Positions 9,101 through 19,092 of a stretch of 38,127 nucleotides of DNA are shown piece by piece; position 1 is the first letter of the stretch; each line of letters begins with the position of its first letter. Position numbers and translations under genes: made by a program. The DNA is taken from assembly GCA_030688135.1 (NCBI GenBank), contig JAUYIW010000022.1, positions 1 to 38,127 on the forward strand, read 5' to 3'. A model generated the notes under the pieces. That model made no database searches, had not been told where the DNA came from, and saw nothing but the letters and a program-made list of their open reading frames with translations. This DNA is from Candidatus Uhrbacteria bacterium. GTDB taxonomy: Bacteria; Patescibacteriota; Patescibacteriia; UBA9934.

Positions 9101-9454
9101 TGGTTAACACCCTGCTGCGTTAGGATCATACGCAATTTAGGTGGAAGATGCATAGAGGCCAAAGGTTAGCTCAACCGGTAAAAACAGCGAATCTCTTGCT
9201 TTCTACCATCTCGAACCCGACTTAACTTTCTGCTGTCGGGTGAGAGATCTTTCGAACCCCACCATCTCGAGGAGCTTGCGATCCACGACGAGAGATCTTT
9301 CGCGGTTCGCTGAGATCTCCGAAAGATTTCTCCTCGCGACCTACATACTCGTCGAAATGGTAACTTTCTACTTATTAAATGGATCAAACAAATCCTAACC
9401 TGGCAGATTAGATGACTCCTCCACCCAAATTGCGTATGATCCCTGCGTTAACCA
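9101..9454. mobile_element. MITE-like non-coding element bounded by imperfect inverted repeats
   Basis: GGATCATACGCAATTTAGGTGGA (9123-9145) and TCCACCCAAATTGCGTATGATCC (9420-9442) are inverted repeats with one mismatch, flanked by TGGTTAAC/GTTAACCA; interior has REP-like hairpins. Confidence 0.6.
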
Positions 9455-9564
9455 ACATCTTACAACTACGCTATTTTTATTCATAAAAGTCATCAGAAAA
9501 AAAAGTAACTCAATCACAAGTCACTTAATAACACTTGGATTCCACCTCAAGTCCCCTACCCTCA

Positions 9565-9610
9565 TTCACGAACTAAGAGATCCTTCGACTCGGCTAACGG
9601 CTTACTCGCT
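9565..9610. repeat. REP-like repeat (CATCCTGAGCGA...CGAAGGATCT family)
   Basis: GAGATCCTTCGACTCGGCTAACGGCTTACTCGCTCAGGATG. Confidence 0.65.
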
Positions 9611-9628
9611 CAGGATGTACAAAAAAGA

Positions 9629-10846
9629 TTAGTACCCAACAACATAGGCTTGCGGATCAACAGGTATTCCGTTTACGCGAACTTCAAAGTGCAAGTGCGG
9701 CCCGGTTGAAAATCCAGTATTTCCAGAGTATCCAATTACTTGGCCTCGTGAGACAAACTGATCAGCTGTAACCGAATAACTCGACAAATGAGCGTATAGC
9801 GTTGCCATTCCGCCCGAATGAATAACCATAACATAATTACCATATGAGCTTCCTTTACGAGCCCATGCGACGACGCCAGGCGCAGCCGAATAAACCGGAG
9901 TCCCTGTAGGAACAGCGGTATCCAGTCCTGAATGTTCAAATAAATGCCTAAACGGATACGTTGGATCGTGGAAAACTGCTGTAATTATACCTCCAGATAA
10001 TGGACGTGTAAGTAAAGAAGGATCACCAACTTGGTCTGACTCTGAAATACGCCTTTCAATATCGGCCTGTAGCTTTACTATCTGTGAAGTGATGTATTGC
10101 TGTTCCTGACGTAGCTCACTCATTAAAACCCTGTATTCGGCTTCAGAATCCTTAGTAATCGCCAGTAGAGCATCCTTTGCATTCTCCTGTTGCTCAAATC
10201 CGGCAAGTTTAATCTTTAACTCACCCTCGAGCTCCTCCAGTTGCACTAATCGCTTCGCCTGTTCCACGCGATTTTTTTCCAGATTTTCTTTTGACACCTT
10301 TGTTCCCTCAAGCGCATTATTTAAATCAGCACTTACATCTTCTAGTTGCTCAATTTCTGTAAATAACTCATTAAAATCTTCTGAGCCAAATAAGATTTCA
10401 ATCAACCCTAATTTATCGTTTAATTGCATTTCAAACAACATTTCTTCAATCATTATCTTTTGAGCTTCTAACTGCTTTTCTTCAAGTTTAATTTTTTCTT
10501 CTAAAATCTGCATCTCGATTTCTTGTCCTTCAATATCGGCCTGTGTCATTGCAACATCAAGCTGTGCAAGTTTCATTTGATTTTCAATAAGCGACAAATC
10601 GTTTCGCAGACTTGCGGACTCATTAGCGTAAAAATTTACTTTTTCCTGATACGAATCCATTTGTCCATTCAATGAATCCATCTGACTCTTCCTGGCATCA
10701 ACTTGACTTTGCAGATCTTCAATTGCAACACTGGTATCATCCACTGCCAAAGAGACGCTTGGTAAAATCAAAATAATAAACAAAACAATTAGCAATGCAT
10801 TTATAGTCCCTTTCCCTAGTTGAATAAAAGTGTTATTCATGTTCAT
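9629..10846 (-). CDS. Murein hydrolase activator-like secreted M23 peptidase with coiled coil
   Basis: N-terminal signal/TM, long coiled coil, C-terminal LytM/M23 motifs (HSGLDTAVPTGTPVYSAAPGVV, GNYVMVIHSGGMATLYAHLS, TGPHLHFEVRVNG). Confidence 0.9.
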   Translation of the reverse strand: MNMNNTFIQLGKGTINALLIVLFIILILPSVSLAVDDTSVAIEDLQSQVDARKSQMDSLNGQMDSYQEKVNFYANESASLRNDLSLIENQMKLAQLDVAMTQADIEGQEIEMQILEEKIKLEEKQLEAQKIMIEEMLFEMQLNDKLGLIEILFGSEDFNELFTEIEQLEDVSADLNNALEGTKVSKENLEKNRVEQAKRLVQLEELEGELKIKLAGFEQQENAKDALLAITKDSEAEYRVLMSELRQEQQYITSQIVKLQADIERRISESDQVGDPSLLTRPLSGGIITAVFHDPTYPFRHLFEHSGLDTAVPTGTPVYSAAPGVVAWARKGSSYGNYVMVIHSGGMATLYAHLSSYSVTADQFVSRGQVIGYSGNTGFSTGPHLHFEVRVNGIPVDPQAYVVGY

Positions 10847-10885
10847 GAAATCATTATAGCAGAAGCTTTCATTCTGAGGAACAGA

Positions 10886-12349
10886 TTATTTATTAAGCAT
10901 CCCGATCGCTTTATCTATACGTTGAAGCGCAGCCCCCTTCCCTAGCGCCCATAAAAACTCAAATGGACTGGCTGACTTTTCATGACCCGAAAGCGCAACG
11001 CGCATTGGCCAAAGAACATTTCCATTTTGAAGTTCATTTGCGTCAATGTATGCCCGTGCCTCTGCTTCAATTTTCTCAACCGACTCAATAGTAGCGTCAT
11101 CTAGTGCTTGAATAAAACCTCGTATGCCGTCAAGCTGGAGCTTTGCGTCAGCCGAGTCAGCTTTTTTCCAAACAAGCATAGAAGGATCATAAGCCGGCTC
11201 GATCAAATATGGATCAATTGCTTCCTGCAACTCATCTAGTCTATGCACACGCTCTCGTTCAACCACAAGCGCGCGACGTACTGGCTCACTCTCAACATCA
11301 GCTTGTACAAAACTACGTGCGGCCTCTGCAAGCTCATCAATCGACAACAAGCGCATATACTCCCGGTTCATCCAGTCAAGTTTTTCCATATTCATTACAG
11401 CTCCTGACTTATTGACCTTGCTCAAATCGAATAACTTTGTAAGTTCAGTACGAGTAAAAATTTCCTTATCTGCCGATGGATTAAACCCAAGCGTTCCAAC
11501 AAAGTTGATAAGAGCGTCAGGAAGATAACCACGCTTTACATAGTCTTCCACAGCAACATCACCCTGACGTTTTGAAAGTTTGGTTTTATCAGGGTTTAGC
11601 AAAAGTGGAACATGTGCGAATTTTGGAAGTTCAAATCCAAGCATCTTATACAAAATTACATGCTTTGGAGCTGACGGAAGCCACTCTTCACCACGAATAA
11701 TATGTGTTATTTGCATTAGAAAATCATCAACAACTACAGCAAGGTGGTAGGTTGGAAATCCATCTGATTTTAGAATTACCTGATCGTCAATTTCTTTATT
11801 GTTTATTTTGATTGTGCCTCGGATTAAATCAGTAAAAGTAGTCTCGCCCTCTGGCACCTTCATTCGAACTACATGAGCTTCTCCAGCATCAATTCGAGCC
11901 TTCACTTCGGCGTTATCCAGCTTACAACACGCACGGTCATACTTTGGGGTTTGTTTTATTGCTTGTTGAGCTTTGCGCATTTCGTCCAACCTTTCGCGAG
12001 TACAAAAACAATAATATGCATCACCTTGCAGAACTAACTGTTGAACGTAAGGCTTGTATATATCGAGTCGTGCAGACTGCGTATATGGACCAAAATCCCC
12101 TTTCTCATCAATTACGCCGTTCGAATCAATGAATGGACCTTCGTCATTTTCAATCCCAAAAACCGCAAGAGACTCTAGTAAATTTTCAACCGCACCCTCG
12201 ACTAACCGTTCGCGGTCGGTGTCTTCGATTCTAATAACAAATTTCCCTCCATTCTGACGAGTAAAGAAGTAATTAAAAAGCGCCGTATGAAGAGTTCCAA
12301 TATGAACAAAACCTGTTGGAGATGGAGCAATGCGAGTTCGGATTTGCAT
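10886..12349 (-). CDS. gltX: Glutamyl-tRNA synthetase
   Basis: RIAPSPTGFVHIGTLHTALFNYFF (HIGH) and KLSKRQGD (KMSKS-like). Confidence 0.96.
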   Translation of the reverse strand: MQIRTRIAPSPTGFVHIGTLHTALFNYFFTRQNGGKFVIRIEDTDRERLVEGAVENLLESLAVFGIENDEGPFIDSNGVIDEKGDFGPYTQSARLDIYKPYVQQLVLQGDAYYCFCTRERLDEMRKAQQAIKQTPKYDRACCKLDNAEVKARIDAGEAHVVRMKVPEGETTFTDLIRGTIKINNKEIDDQVILKSDGFPTYHLAVVVDDFLMQITHIIRGEEWLPSAPKHVILYKMLGFELPKFAHVPLLLNPDKTKLSKRQGDVAVEDYVKRGYLPDALINFVGTLGFNPSADKEIFTRTELTKLFDLSKVNKSGAVMNMEKLDWMNREYMRLLSIDELAEAARSFVQADVESEPVRRALVVERERVHRLDELQEAIDPYLIEPAYDPSMLVWKKADSADAKLQLDGIRGFIQALDDATIESVEKIEAEARAYIDANELQNGNVLWPMRVALSGHEKSASPFEFLWALGKGAALQRIDKAIGMLNK

Positions 12350-12392
12350 AGTACATTATTTATTATCAAGAAACTGAATTTATTGCTAGGTA

Positions 12393-12406
12393 CGAATGTT
12401 TATTGT
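12393..12406. repeat. CGAATGTTTATTGT motif upstream of gltX, shared with the 19.4-kb region
   Basis: Compare CGAATGTTTATTAT at 19394-19407 and AATGTTTATTGT at 19416-19427. Confidence 0.5.
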
Positions 12407-12497
12407 CTGGAAGTTCGAAAGTCTTAAAGTCGGAAAGTCAGTACTAAATACTGGGAACTTTCGGTTGATAACTCTGTTTGCTTGTGTGGCACATTTA

Positions 12498-12509
12498 GTC
12501 CGATCGGAC
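12498..12509. repeat. Copy C of the TCCGATCGGA palindrome (12-bp perfect core, one conserved arm)
   Basis: CATTTAGTCCGATCGGACACTTTTTG; core GTCCGATCGGAC perfect. Confidence 0.8.
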
Positions 12510-12538
12510 ACTTTTTGACACACTTGGTTAGATTAAAA

Positions 12539-13357
12539 TTAAGATCTGGAAAATAGCTGACGAACAACTTCCGGCAAAACGCTTCCGCAGGCGTTAATAA
12601 ATCGACCCTGCCTTACTGTATCTGTTGCAACAAGTATTGGAAACTTTACACTAGCTCTATAAATCCTACCAGCTCTTCTTGGTTCAATTATAACTCGCCA
12701 AAGCCACTCAAGTCCGGCTGACTGCATAGGCTTCGGTGCCCTAGGAAGTTTTCCAGCTATCATTTCAAGCGCTCCTCCAACACCGATTGCAATTCTGACA
12801 CTTGGCAAGCTACTCAAATACTGCGAAATAAACCTTTCCTGCTTTCCCTGCCCTAGCGCAACTGCCAAAACTGCTGGTCCTGAAAAACGAATTTGCTCGA
12901 GTACGCTCTGTGGCATGATCACCTTTCCATCTTCACTCATCCTTACAACCCCCGGATCAATCCCAACACAATTCAAACCAATATGATTTTTCATTAAAGC
13001 CTCTGATGCTAAATTTGCGCTTTCAAAACCTCCTCCTAACAAAACCATTGGCAAATTATGCTTATGACAAAGACTAGCTAACATTTGAAGCGAATCAACT
13101 CCTGTGTGTCTATGTAGTGACTCTGTCCCACCAAAAGCCCGATACGCATAGTTAAGGCCAACGCCATCAGGAATTGATAGATTACTTTGGTTAAGAAGAT
13201 TTTTAAATTCACGATCATCTTTACTTTTTAAAAGCATCTCAGGATTTGGAGTAAACACCATTTTTTGTTCATGGCCTGCTAACCACTGAATCAAAATTTG
13301 CTCGAGCTCTCTTCGAGTAAGGTTATCAAAATTTACATTGTAAATTGAAACTGACAT
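12539..13357 (-). CDS. WecG/TagA/CpsF family glycosyltransferase
   Basis: MVFTPNPEMLLKSKDDREFKNLLNQSNLSIPDGVGLNYAYR, LAVALGQGKQERFI, GVGGALEMIAGKLPRAPKPMQSAGLEWLWRVIIEPRR. Confidence 0.93.
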   Translation of the reverse strand: MSVSIYNVNFDNLTRRELEQILIQWLAGHEQKMVFTPNPEMLLKSKDDREFKNLLNQSNLSIPDGVGLNYAYRAFGGTESLHRHTGVDSLQMLASLCHKHNLPMVLLGGGFESANLASEALMKNHIGLNCVGIDPGVVRMSEDGKVIMPQSVLEQIRFSGPAVLAVALGQGKQERFISQYLSSLPSVRIAIGVGGALEMIAGKLPRAPKPMQSAGLEWLWRVIIEPRRAGRIYRASVKFPILVATDTVRQGRFINACGSVLPEVVRQLFSRS

Positions 13358-13358
13358 T

Positions 13359-13766
13359 TTAATGACGATAATAAACGAGTAACGCTATTACTCCACCTGT
13401 AAGATCGAAAAAGAAATCAGCCATGGTGTCGGTAAGTCCCATTTGCCTCAAAGGTTTTTCGCTCAAAAGTTGATCGAGTAAAAATTCATGAAACTCCCAG
13501 GCAACACTTATTAACGCAACAATCCCCAGAACAAAAAGAGGGACAAGCCACCATTTCAAGTGACGCACCATTCTGCCTTTGAATCTAATATCTTCAATGC
13601 CTTCGGTCCAAATTGCTAATCCTAGCGCCGCTGCTGCAAACCCTCCGCCAAAATGCATTGGAATGTCGTACCAATCAAAAAAACTATACAAATCAAATGC
13701 TATTCCAAGAGCGTGCAGAACAAGCACAACCATGATTAAGATAAAAGCTCTATTGTAAGTCATCAT
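13359..13766 (-). CDS. Small multi-pass membrane protein (VanZ/DUF2238-like)
   Basis: 135 aa, several TM segments; DIPMHFGGGFAAAALGLAIW and TDTMADFFFDLTGGVIALLVYY. Confidence 0.65.
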   Translation of the reverse strand: MMTYNRAFILIMVVLVLHALGIAFDLYSFFDWYDIPMHFGGGFAAAALGLAIWTEGIEDIRFKGRMVRHLKWWLVPLFVLGIVALISVAWEFHEFLLDQLLSEKPLRQMGLTDTMADFFFDLTGGVIALLVYYRH

Positions 13767-13809
13767 AATGCAATTTTAACAGAAATTAAGTATTTTTGGA
13801 ATACTTAGC

Positions 13810-13838
13810 TTGACAAAATCGCAAATTTGAACTAGGTT
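13810..13838 (+). promoter_or_regulatory. Sigma70-like promoter for the 13916 gene
   Basis: TTGACA-17 nt-TAGGTT; SD AGGAGG before ATG 13916. Confidence 0.5.
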
Positions 13839-13915
13839 GTAAGGTCTAGTTCCTTAGAAATCTGTAGGTTTTCCTGTGGATTTCGTAAACTCAAACTGAA
13901 AAAAAGGAGGACAGA

Positions 13916-15817
13916 ATGTCCAATTTCATCACGTTCGTATTCCTGCTGTTGGCCATAGGTTGCGAAGTCGAGGAAACCAAGGTCGGCGAGAAGTCTGACG
14001 AACCGATCCCTTGTGACGGAACGGCCACTAACTGGCCAGCCGAAGATATAATGCACGCGCTCTATGTTTACGAGGATGGTTCTGCATTCATGTGGAGCAT
14101 CTACAACGTAGTGCTCGATCGCAAGTCATCGAACTGCGTTCGTACCGACGGCGACTACAAAGGGCTTACAGTTCCATGGAGCTGTATTGAACCAGTTGCT
14201 GGCGAACTGTTCGCCGACGGCAAGTGCCCTGCACGCAAGTGCATGTTTAATGTTTCGAACTCTGGTCCTTGCCCCGAAGCATATCTCGAGGACACTGGAG
14301 AAACCGGTGAAATCGAAACTCAGCCCGAAGCAAAACCAAGGACAGTTCGAAAGAGCCGGCCTGCAAAGGCAAAGGCTCCGACGGTAGAGGAAAAAGACAA
14401 GCAGATCTCACAGCTGGCAGTCGTTCACAACGCTCAACTTGAGCTGATTATTGAATCCGAATCCGAATCCGGATACAAAGTCGAGATGGAGTTCATTGGC
14501 AAACCAGAGCCCGAGCCTGATCTCGAGCTTGAACCCATCGCTCAGCCGGTTATCGAGGATGTAGAAACTCCAAAACTGCAAGCGAGCGTCCCTGATGCCG
14601 CTCCTGACATCAATCAGGAACCTACGGTTCATATGACAGAGCCTGTCGTGCAACCTGCGTCAGTAGGGATAGACATCGCTCAACTCAAGAAGCATAAAAC
14701 TGATATCCCGATTGCCAAAATCGAGCAAACCGTGCCAGAAGATAAGAACCAAAAAAAGGTGCTTTCTGTAAATAGCGACGGGAGCACGACGGTTCAGTAC
14801 GTTGACCGCGAGCCGGCTAAGCCAGCAAAGCAGGTTACGAAACCTGAACTAGAGCTTGTAGTGGCAGATCTAGAACCTCCGAAATCAAGCGTTCAACCAC
14901 TCGGACCAGTAGAAATACAGGCCGAAGCCAATGCAATCCGCAAGGCAACGCGCGAACAGCTTGAAGACGGCGACCTGGCGCCAATTGGCGACACGTACCA
15001 AACAATGCGAGTCGTAACTAGCGTCGATTCGGAAGTCATGGTCGTTCTTCCACCTAGAGGATCTTTGGACTTTCCAGTCGAAGGGCCAGGTACAGTGCTC
15101 CTTGAGGCGAGAATTCTCTACGAAAGTAGCGCAAGCGAAACAACGGAGGGAATTATCATAGGAACACACAAGGGAGTGTACAGAAACTCTCTCGAGTTCC
15201 GCAAAGCGCAGGAAGCAAATGCGATTATTGAGGGTAGTACACAGGTGCCATCATTGACCGCGACTGGAAAATTCGAGGTCAGGGAGGACGACAAGTTCCT
15301 CAATCTGTTGAATCCTTCCGCCGAAGGACCATGCCTGATTCGCCTGCATCTCATCATGAGTACTCCACTCGAAGGTGCGGATAGAGGCCCGCAGTTCCGT
15401 ACACCGAACTACGCTCAAATGGAACCAGCGAAGGGAAAAATGATAGTTGCGCCAGAACCAAACTGGCAAGACGTGCAGAGTGGCATGCACAGAAGTCACG
15501 ACTACCTAGTCAAGCACGTTGATTCGCTCGTGCAAAACACACGGGCTGATCTGGACATGTGCTACCTGACAGGTATGACCGAGGCTCCTGGACTCGAAGG
15601 TCGTATTGTAGTGAAGATCGTACTAGATACTGAAGGCAACTCCGAAGTATCGATCCCCTACTCCAATATGGGTGGTTTGGTAGGTTTCCAAACCTGTCTT
15701 TCTTTCACGTTTGAGACAATAGATTATACGGATGCAAACGGTGTACCCTACGAGGACTTCGTTGCCTACGTACCGGTGGACTTTACCGCCGAGACGTCTC
15801 CGGGATTTTTCCGGTAG
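13916..15817 (+). CDS. Probable lipoprotein with Glu/Pro-rich central region and TonB/AgmX-like C-terminal segment
   Basis: N-terminal MSNFITFVFLLLAIGC lipobox-like; C-terminal MCYLTGMTEAPGLEGRIVVKIVLDTEGNSEVSIPYSNMGGLVGFQTCLSFTFE resembles the GxVxVxFxIxxxGxVxxxxxxxS...CV pattern. Confidence 0.7.
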   Translation: MSNFITFVFLLLAIGCEVEETKVGEKSDEPIPCDGTATNWPAEDIMHALYVYEDGSAFMWSIYNVVLDRKSSNCVRTDGDYKGLTVPWSCIEPVAGELFADGKCPARKCMFNVSNSGPCPEAYLEDTGETGEIETQPEAKPRTVRKSRPAKAKAPTVEEKDKQISQLAVVHNAQLELIIESESESGYKVEMEFIGKPEPEPDLELEPIAQPVIEDVETPKLQASVPDAAPDINQEPTVHMTEPVVQPASVGIDIAQLKKHKTDIPIAKIEQTVPEDKNQKKVLSVNSDGSTTVQYVDREPAKPAKQVTKPELELVVADLEPPKSSVQPLGPVEIQAEANAIRKATREQLEDGDLAPIGDTYQTMRVVTSVDSEVMVVLPPRGSLDFPVEGPGTVLLEARILYESSASETTEGIIIGTHKGVYRNSLEFRKAQEANAIIEGSTQVPSLTATGKFEVREDDKFLNLLNPSAEGPCLIRLHLIMSTPLEGADRGPQFRTPNYAQMEPAKGKMIVAPEPNWQDVQSGMHRSHDYLVKHVDSLVQNTRADLDMCYLTGMTEAPGLEGRIVVKIVLDTEGNSEVSIPYSNMGGLVGFQTCLSFTFETIDYTDANGVPYEDFVAYVPVDFTAETSPGFFR

Positions 15818-15832
15818 ACGCCGAAACAACTG

Positions 15833-15867
15833 CCCCCGCTTACGCAAGTACGCGGGGGTTTTTATTT
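15833..15867 (+). terminator. Rho-independent terminator
   Basis: CCCCCGCTTACGCAAGTACGCGGGGGTTTTTATTT. Confidence 0.9.
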
Positions 15868-16035
15868 GGTTTTAGGTGTTAGGTTATAGATGATTACTCT
15901 GATGAACAAAGATAGGTAGTCATGTAGGTACCCTATTCATCACGTCCGAATAGATTTCTCCACTCCTTTCTGTCGGTCGAAATGGTAGTTATCGTGTCTT
16001 CAGCCAATAGTCCCTAGTCCTTCTCCACAATAACC

Positions 16036-16064
16036 TTGACTAATCAAACTTAGCACTCTATAAT
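16036..16064 (+). promoter_or_regulatory. Sigma70-type promoter of clpB
   Basis: TTGACT-17 nt-TATAAT. Confidence 0.85.
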
Positions 16065-16076
16065 GTAGACTGCTAA
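16050..16076 (+). promoter_or_regulatory. CIRCE element (HrcA operator)
   Basis: TTAGCACTC-N9-GACTGCTAA versus consensus TTAGCACTC-N9-GAGTGCTAA, one mismatch; the -10 TATAAT lies in the spacer. Confidence 0.9.
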
Positions 16077-16147
16077 CTTGTAAGCTAGGTGTATTATAAT
16101 CGATGATATATTTGTAAAACAGGAGGAGCGTAGTAAGTCGTACCAAA

Positions 16148-18844
16148 ATGTACGGCGTCGAGCACCGCAGTGTTATACAAATAGATCGCGATTATAATAA
16201 CGAGCGTCGTATGATTCCAAATAACTTTACATCAAAATCACAGGAAGCCATCCAATTTGCACAAATGACTGCAAACGAAAATGGCCAACAAGGAGTTGAG
16301 CCAATACATCTTCTTTCAGCCCTTCTAGCTCAAGAAGACGGCATTGTCCTCACAATTTTTTCTAAAATGAATATCGATCTACCCGAACTACGCAGAAATG
16401 TAGATCACATACTCGACTTAATCCCAAAACAACCTACCGGTCCTCAAGGTGGCATTGGTCAAGTTTTACTCTCCCCTACCCTTGCTCGAGTTTTACAACT
16501 TGCAGGTAAAAAAGCAAAAGATTTTGGTGATGATTATATTTCTACCGAACATCTTCTTTTAGGACTTTTGGCTGAGAAAAATATTGGTCAACTATTACTT
16601 AAAAACAACATTACAGAAGAAGCAGTTCTGAATACTTTGAAGGATGTTCGTGGCAACCAAACAATTGATTCTGCTGATCCTGAAGCTAAATTTCAAGCTT
16701 TGGAAAAGTATAGTGTTAACCTTACTGAACGTGCTCGAAACGGAAAAATGGATCCTGTGATTGGACGAGATGAAGAAATTAGACGAGTAATGCAGGTGCT
16801 TGTTCGACGCAAGAAAAATAACCCCGTACTTGTTGGCGAGGCTGGTGTTGGAAAAACCGCTATTGCGGAAGGTCTTGCTCAACGAATTGCTTCAGGCGAT
16901 GTTCCAGAGATCCTAAAAGATCGTGAAATCGCATCGCTTGATCTTGGTGCACTTATTGCAGGAACTAAATTTAGAGGTGAATTTGAAGAACGCTTAAAAG
17001 CTGTTGTTAAAGAAATTGAAAAATCAGACGGAAAAATTATACTTTTTATTGATGAGTTACATACTCTCGTTGGTGCAGGTAAAGGTGATGAATCCCCAAT
17101 GGATGCGTCAAACCTATTAAAGCCTGCGCTAGCTCGGGGTGAAATGCGTGTAATTGGAGCTACAACAAACAAGGAGTATCAAAAATATATCGAGAAAGAT
17201 TCTGCACTTGAAAGACGCTTCCAACCAGTGATGGTTGAAGAGCCATCGGTAAGTGACACTATTGCAATTCTGCGTGGAATAAAAGAAAAATATGAAATTC
17301 ACCACGGAGTTCGGATTTCAGATGCCGCTATTGTTGCCGCTTCAGAACTGAGTGCACGCTACATTACTGACCGCAATCTACCAGACAAAGCGATCGATTT
17401 GATTGATGAAGCTTCGGCCGCACTTAGAATGCAAATTGATTCAATGCCAGAAGAACTCGATCGTTTGAAGCGCGAGGAAATGAAACTTGAAATTGAAAGG
17501 CAATCTCTTTTAAAAGAAAAAGATAAGAGCTCTAAAAATCGCCTAAAAGAAATTGAGAAAACATTAGGTGATCTTAAAGAGCGTTCAGGCGAATTAGAAA
17601 TACGTTGGAAAAATGAAAAAGATATTATTGCCAGAATCAGAAACATCACAAACGAAATCGATAAGCTTACAAATGAAGCAGATATTGAAGAGCGCAAAGG
17701 AGATCTACAAAAAGTTGCAGAGATTCGCTACGGTACAATTCCTGCTAAAAGAGATGAACTTAAAGCAGCTCAAAATGAACTTAAAAAGTTTCAGGCCGAA
17801 CGCGGACTACTAAAAGAAGTTATCACAGAAGAAGAAATCGCAACTGTTGTTTCGCGCTGGACTCACATTCCTCTTTCAAAAATGCTTGAAAGTGAAATGG
17901 CAAAACTCACAAACATGGAAGACAATCTTCGTGAGCGTGTTATTGGTCAAGAAGAAGCGATTAGCGCTGTAAGTAATGCTTTGCGACGCGCACGAGCTGG
18001 CATTGCGGAAGAAAAACGGCCTATTGGTTCGTTTATTTTCCTAGGCCCAACCGGTGTTGGAAAAACCGAACTTGCAAAAGCGCTTGCTGAATTTATGTTC
18101 AATGAAGAAGATGCGTTGGTGCGTGTGGATATGTCTGAATACATGGAAAAGCACGCTGTAAGTAAAATAATCGGCTCCCCTCCGGGCTATGTAGGATATG
18201 AAGAAGCAGGTCAACTTACAGAAACTATTCGAAGGCATCCTTACTCTGTTGTTCTTTTCGATGAAATTGAAAAGGCGCATCCCGATGTATTCAATATTCT
18301 TTTGCAGATCTTAGACGACGGTCACATTACCGATTCAAAAGGACGTAAAGTTAACTTTAAAAACACAGTAATCATAATGACTTCAAACATTGGTTCTGAC
18401 ACAATTCTAAACTCTGGAAAAACTAGCGACATTGGTTTCAATAGCATCGGTCAAGGCAATATTGAAGAAGGAACAAAGCGCAAGGTGTTAGAACACATGA
18501 AGGAACAATTTAGGCCTGAGTTTTTAAATCGAGTAGACGATGTAATTTTCTTCCATGCCTTAAATGAAGCAAATATTGCCGGCATTGTTGAACTTCAGCT
18601 TGGAGAAGTTTCTGAGCGACTAAAAGCTCAACGAGGAATAACGCTAAAGGTTACCGAAAATGCGCGTAAGTTCCTTGCAGAAAAGGGATTCGATCCTCAG
18701 TTTGGAGCAAGACCTCTTAAGCGCGTAATACAGAACTTGATTCTCGACCCGCTCGCGTTAAAAATTGTTAGTGGCGATGTACCCGAAGAAGCCAAAGTCA
18801 CAATTGATGTTCAAAAAGACGAAATACAGATCAAGGTGAAATAG
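16148..18844 (+). CDS. clpB: ATP-dependent chaperone ClpB (Hsp100)
   Basis: Two AAA+ modules: [18 protein letters not shown]...[15 protein letters not shown] and [19 protein letters not shown]...[15 protein letters not shown], with middle coiled coil. Start may be 16148 or 16211 ([14 protein letters not shown]). Confidence 0.95.
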   Translation: MYGVEHRSVIQIDRDYNNERRMIPNNFTSKSQEAIQFAQMTANENGQQGVEPIHLLSALLAQEDGIVLTIFSKMNIDLPELRRNVDHILDLIPKQPTGPQGGIGQVLLSPTLARVLQLAGKKAKDFGDDYISTEHLLLGLLAEKNIGQLLLKNNITEEAVLNTLKDVRGNQTIDSADPEAKFQALEKYSVNLTERARNGKMDPVIGRDEEIRRVMQVLVRRKKNNPVLVGEAGVGKTAIAEGLAQRIASGDVPEILKDREIASLDLGALIAGTKFRGEFEERLKAVVKEIEKSDGKIILFIDELHTLVGAGKGDESPMDASNLLKPALARGEMRVIGATTNKEYQKYIEKDSALERRFQPVMVEEPSVSDTIAILRGIKEKYEIHHGVRISDAAIVAASELSARYITDRNLPDKAIDLIDEASAALRMQIDSMPEELDRLKREEMKLEIERQSLLKEKDKSSKNRLKEIEKTLGDLKERSGELEIRWKNEKDIIARIRNITNEIDKLTNEADIEERKGDLQKVAEIRYGTIPAKRDELKAAQNELKKFQAERGLLKEVITEEEIATVVSRWTHIPLSKMLESEMAKLTNMEDNLRERVIGQEEAISAVSNALRRARAGIAEEKRPIGSFIFLGPTGVGKTELAKALAEFMFNEEDALVRVDMSEYMEKHAVSKIIGSPPGYVGYEEAGQLTETIRRHPYSVVLFDEIEKAHPDVFNILLQILDDGHITDSKGRKVNFKNTVIIMTSNIGSDTILNSGKTSDIGFNSIGQGNIEEGTKRKVLEHMKEQFRPEFLNRVDDVIFFHALNEANIAGIVELQLGEVSERLKAQRGITLKVTENARKFLAEKGFDPQFGARPLKRVIQNLILDPLALKIVSGDVPEEAKVTIDVQKDEIQIKVK

Positions 18845-18856
18845 GCCTCCCATTAC

Positions 18857-19015
18857 TATCTCGAACCTGTACACTGAACCATATTACCTGTACACACCTC
18901 ACCATCTCGACCGAGGCTGTTAATCGACGAGTGGAAAGATCTTTCCTAAAAGATTTCTCCTCGGACTTTAGTCCGGTCTCGTCACTAACGCTGACTGAAG
19001 TGAGCTAGGAAGAGA
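18857..19015. repeat. REP-like composite repeat with palindrome GGAAAGATCTTTCC
   Basis: ATCGACGAGTGGAAAGATCTTTCCTAAAAGATTTCTCCTCGG; shares AGATCTTTC...AAAGATTTCTCCTCG with 9280-9340. Confidence 0.65.
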
Positions 19016-19022
19016 GGGCGAC

Positions 19023-19047
19023 TTTATTTCTGCTTACCTTCCTCTTC
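19023..19047 (-). repeat. Duplicated 3' end of the DUF5654-like gene
   Basis: TTTATTTCTGCTTACCTTCCTCTTC vs TTTATTTCTGCTTACTCTCCTCTTC (19092-19116), 23/25 identical, 69 bp apart. Confidence 0.85.
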
Positions 19048-19054
19048 AAAAGGC

Positions 19055-19079
19055 CAACCCCAGGGGTTGATCTTTTTGT
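19055..19079. terminator. Hairpin terminator candidate
   Basis: CAACCCCAGGGGTTGATCTTTTT. Confidence 0.55.
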
Positions 19080-19092
19080 TAAGTGAGATAAT

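Noticed and set aside
9166-9387. 73-aa ORF inside the inverted-repeat element
   Set aside because: Arg/Ser-rich translation of REP-like hairpin DNA; typical spurious ORF.
14408-15847. Antisense ORFs at 14408-14653, 14885-15169, 15118-15357, 15251-15499 and 15623-15847
   Set aside because: Fully overlapped by the long lipoprotein-like CDS with SD, promoter and terminator; no family features.
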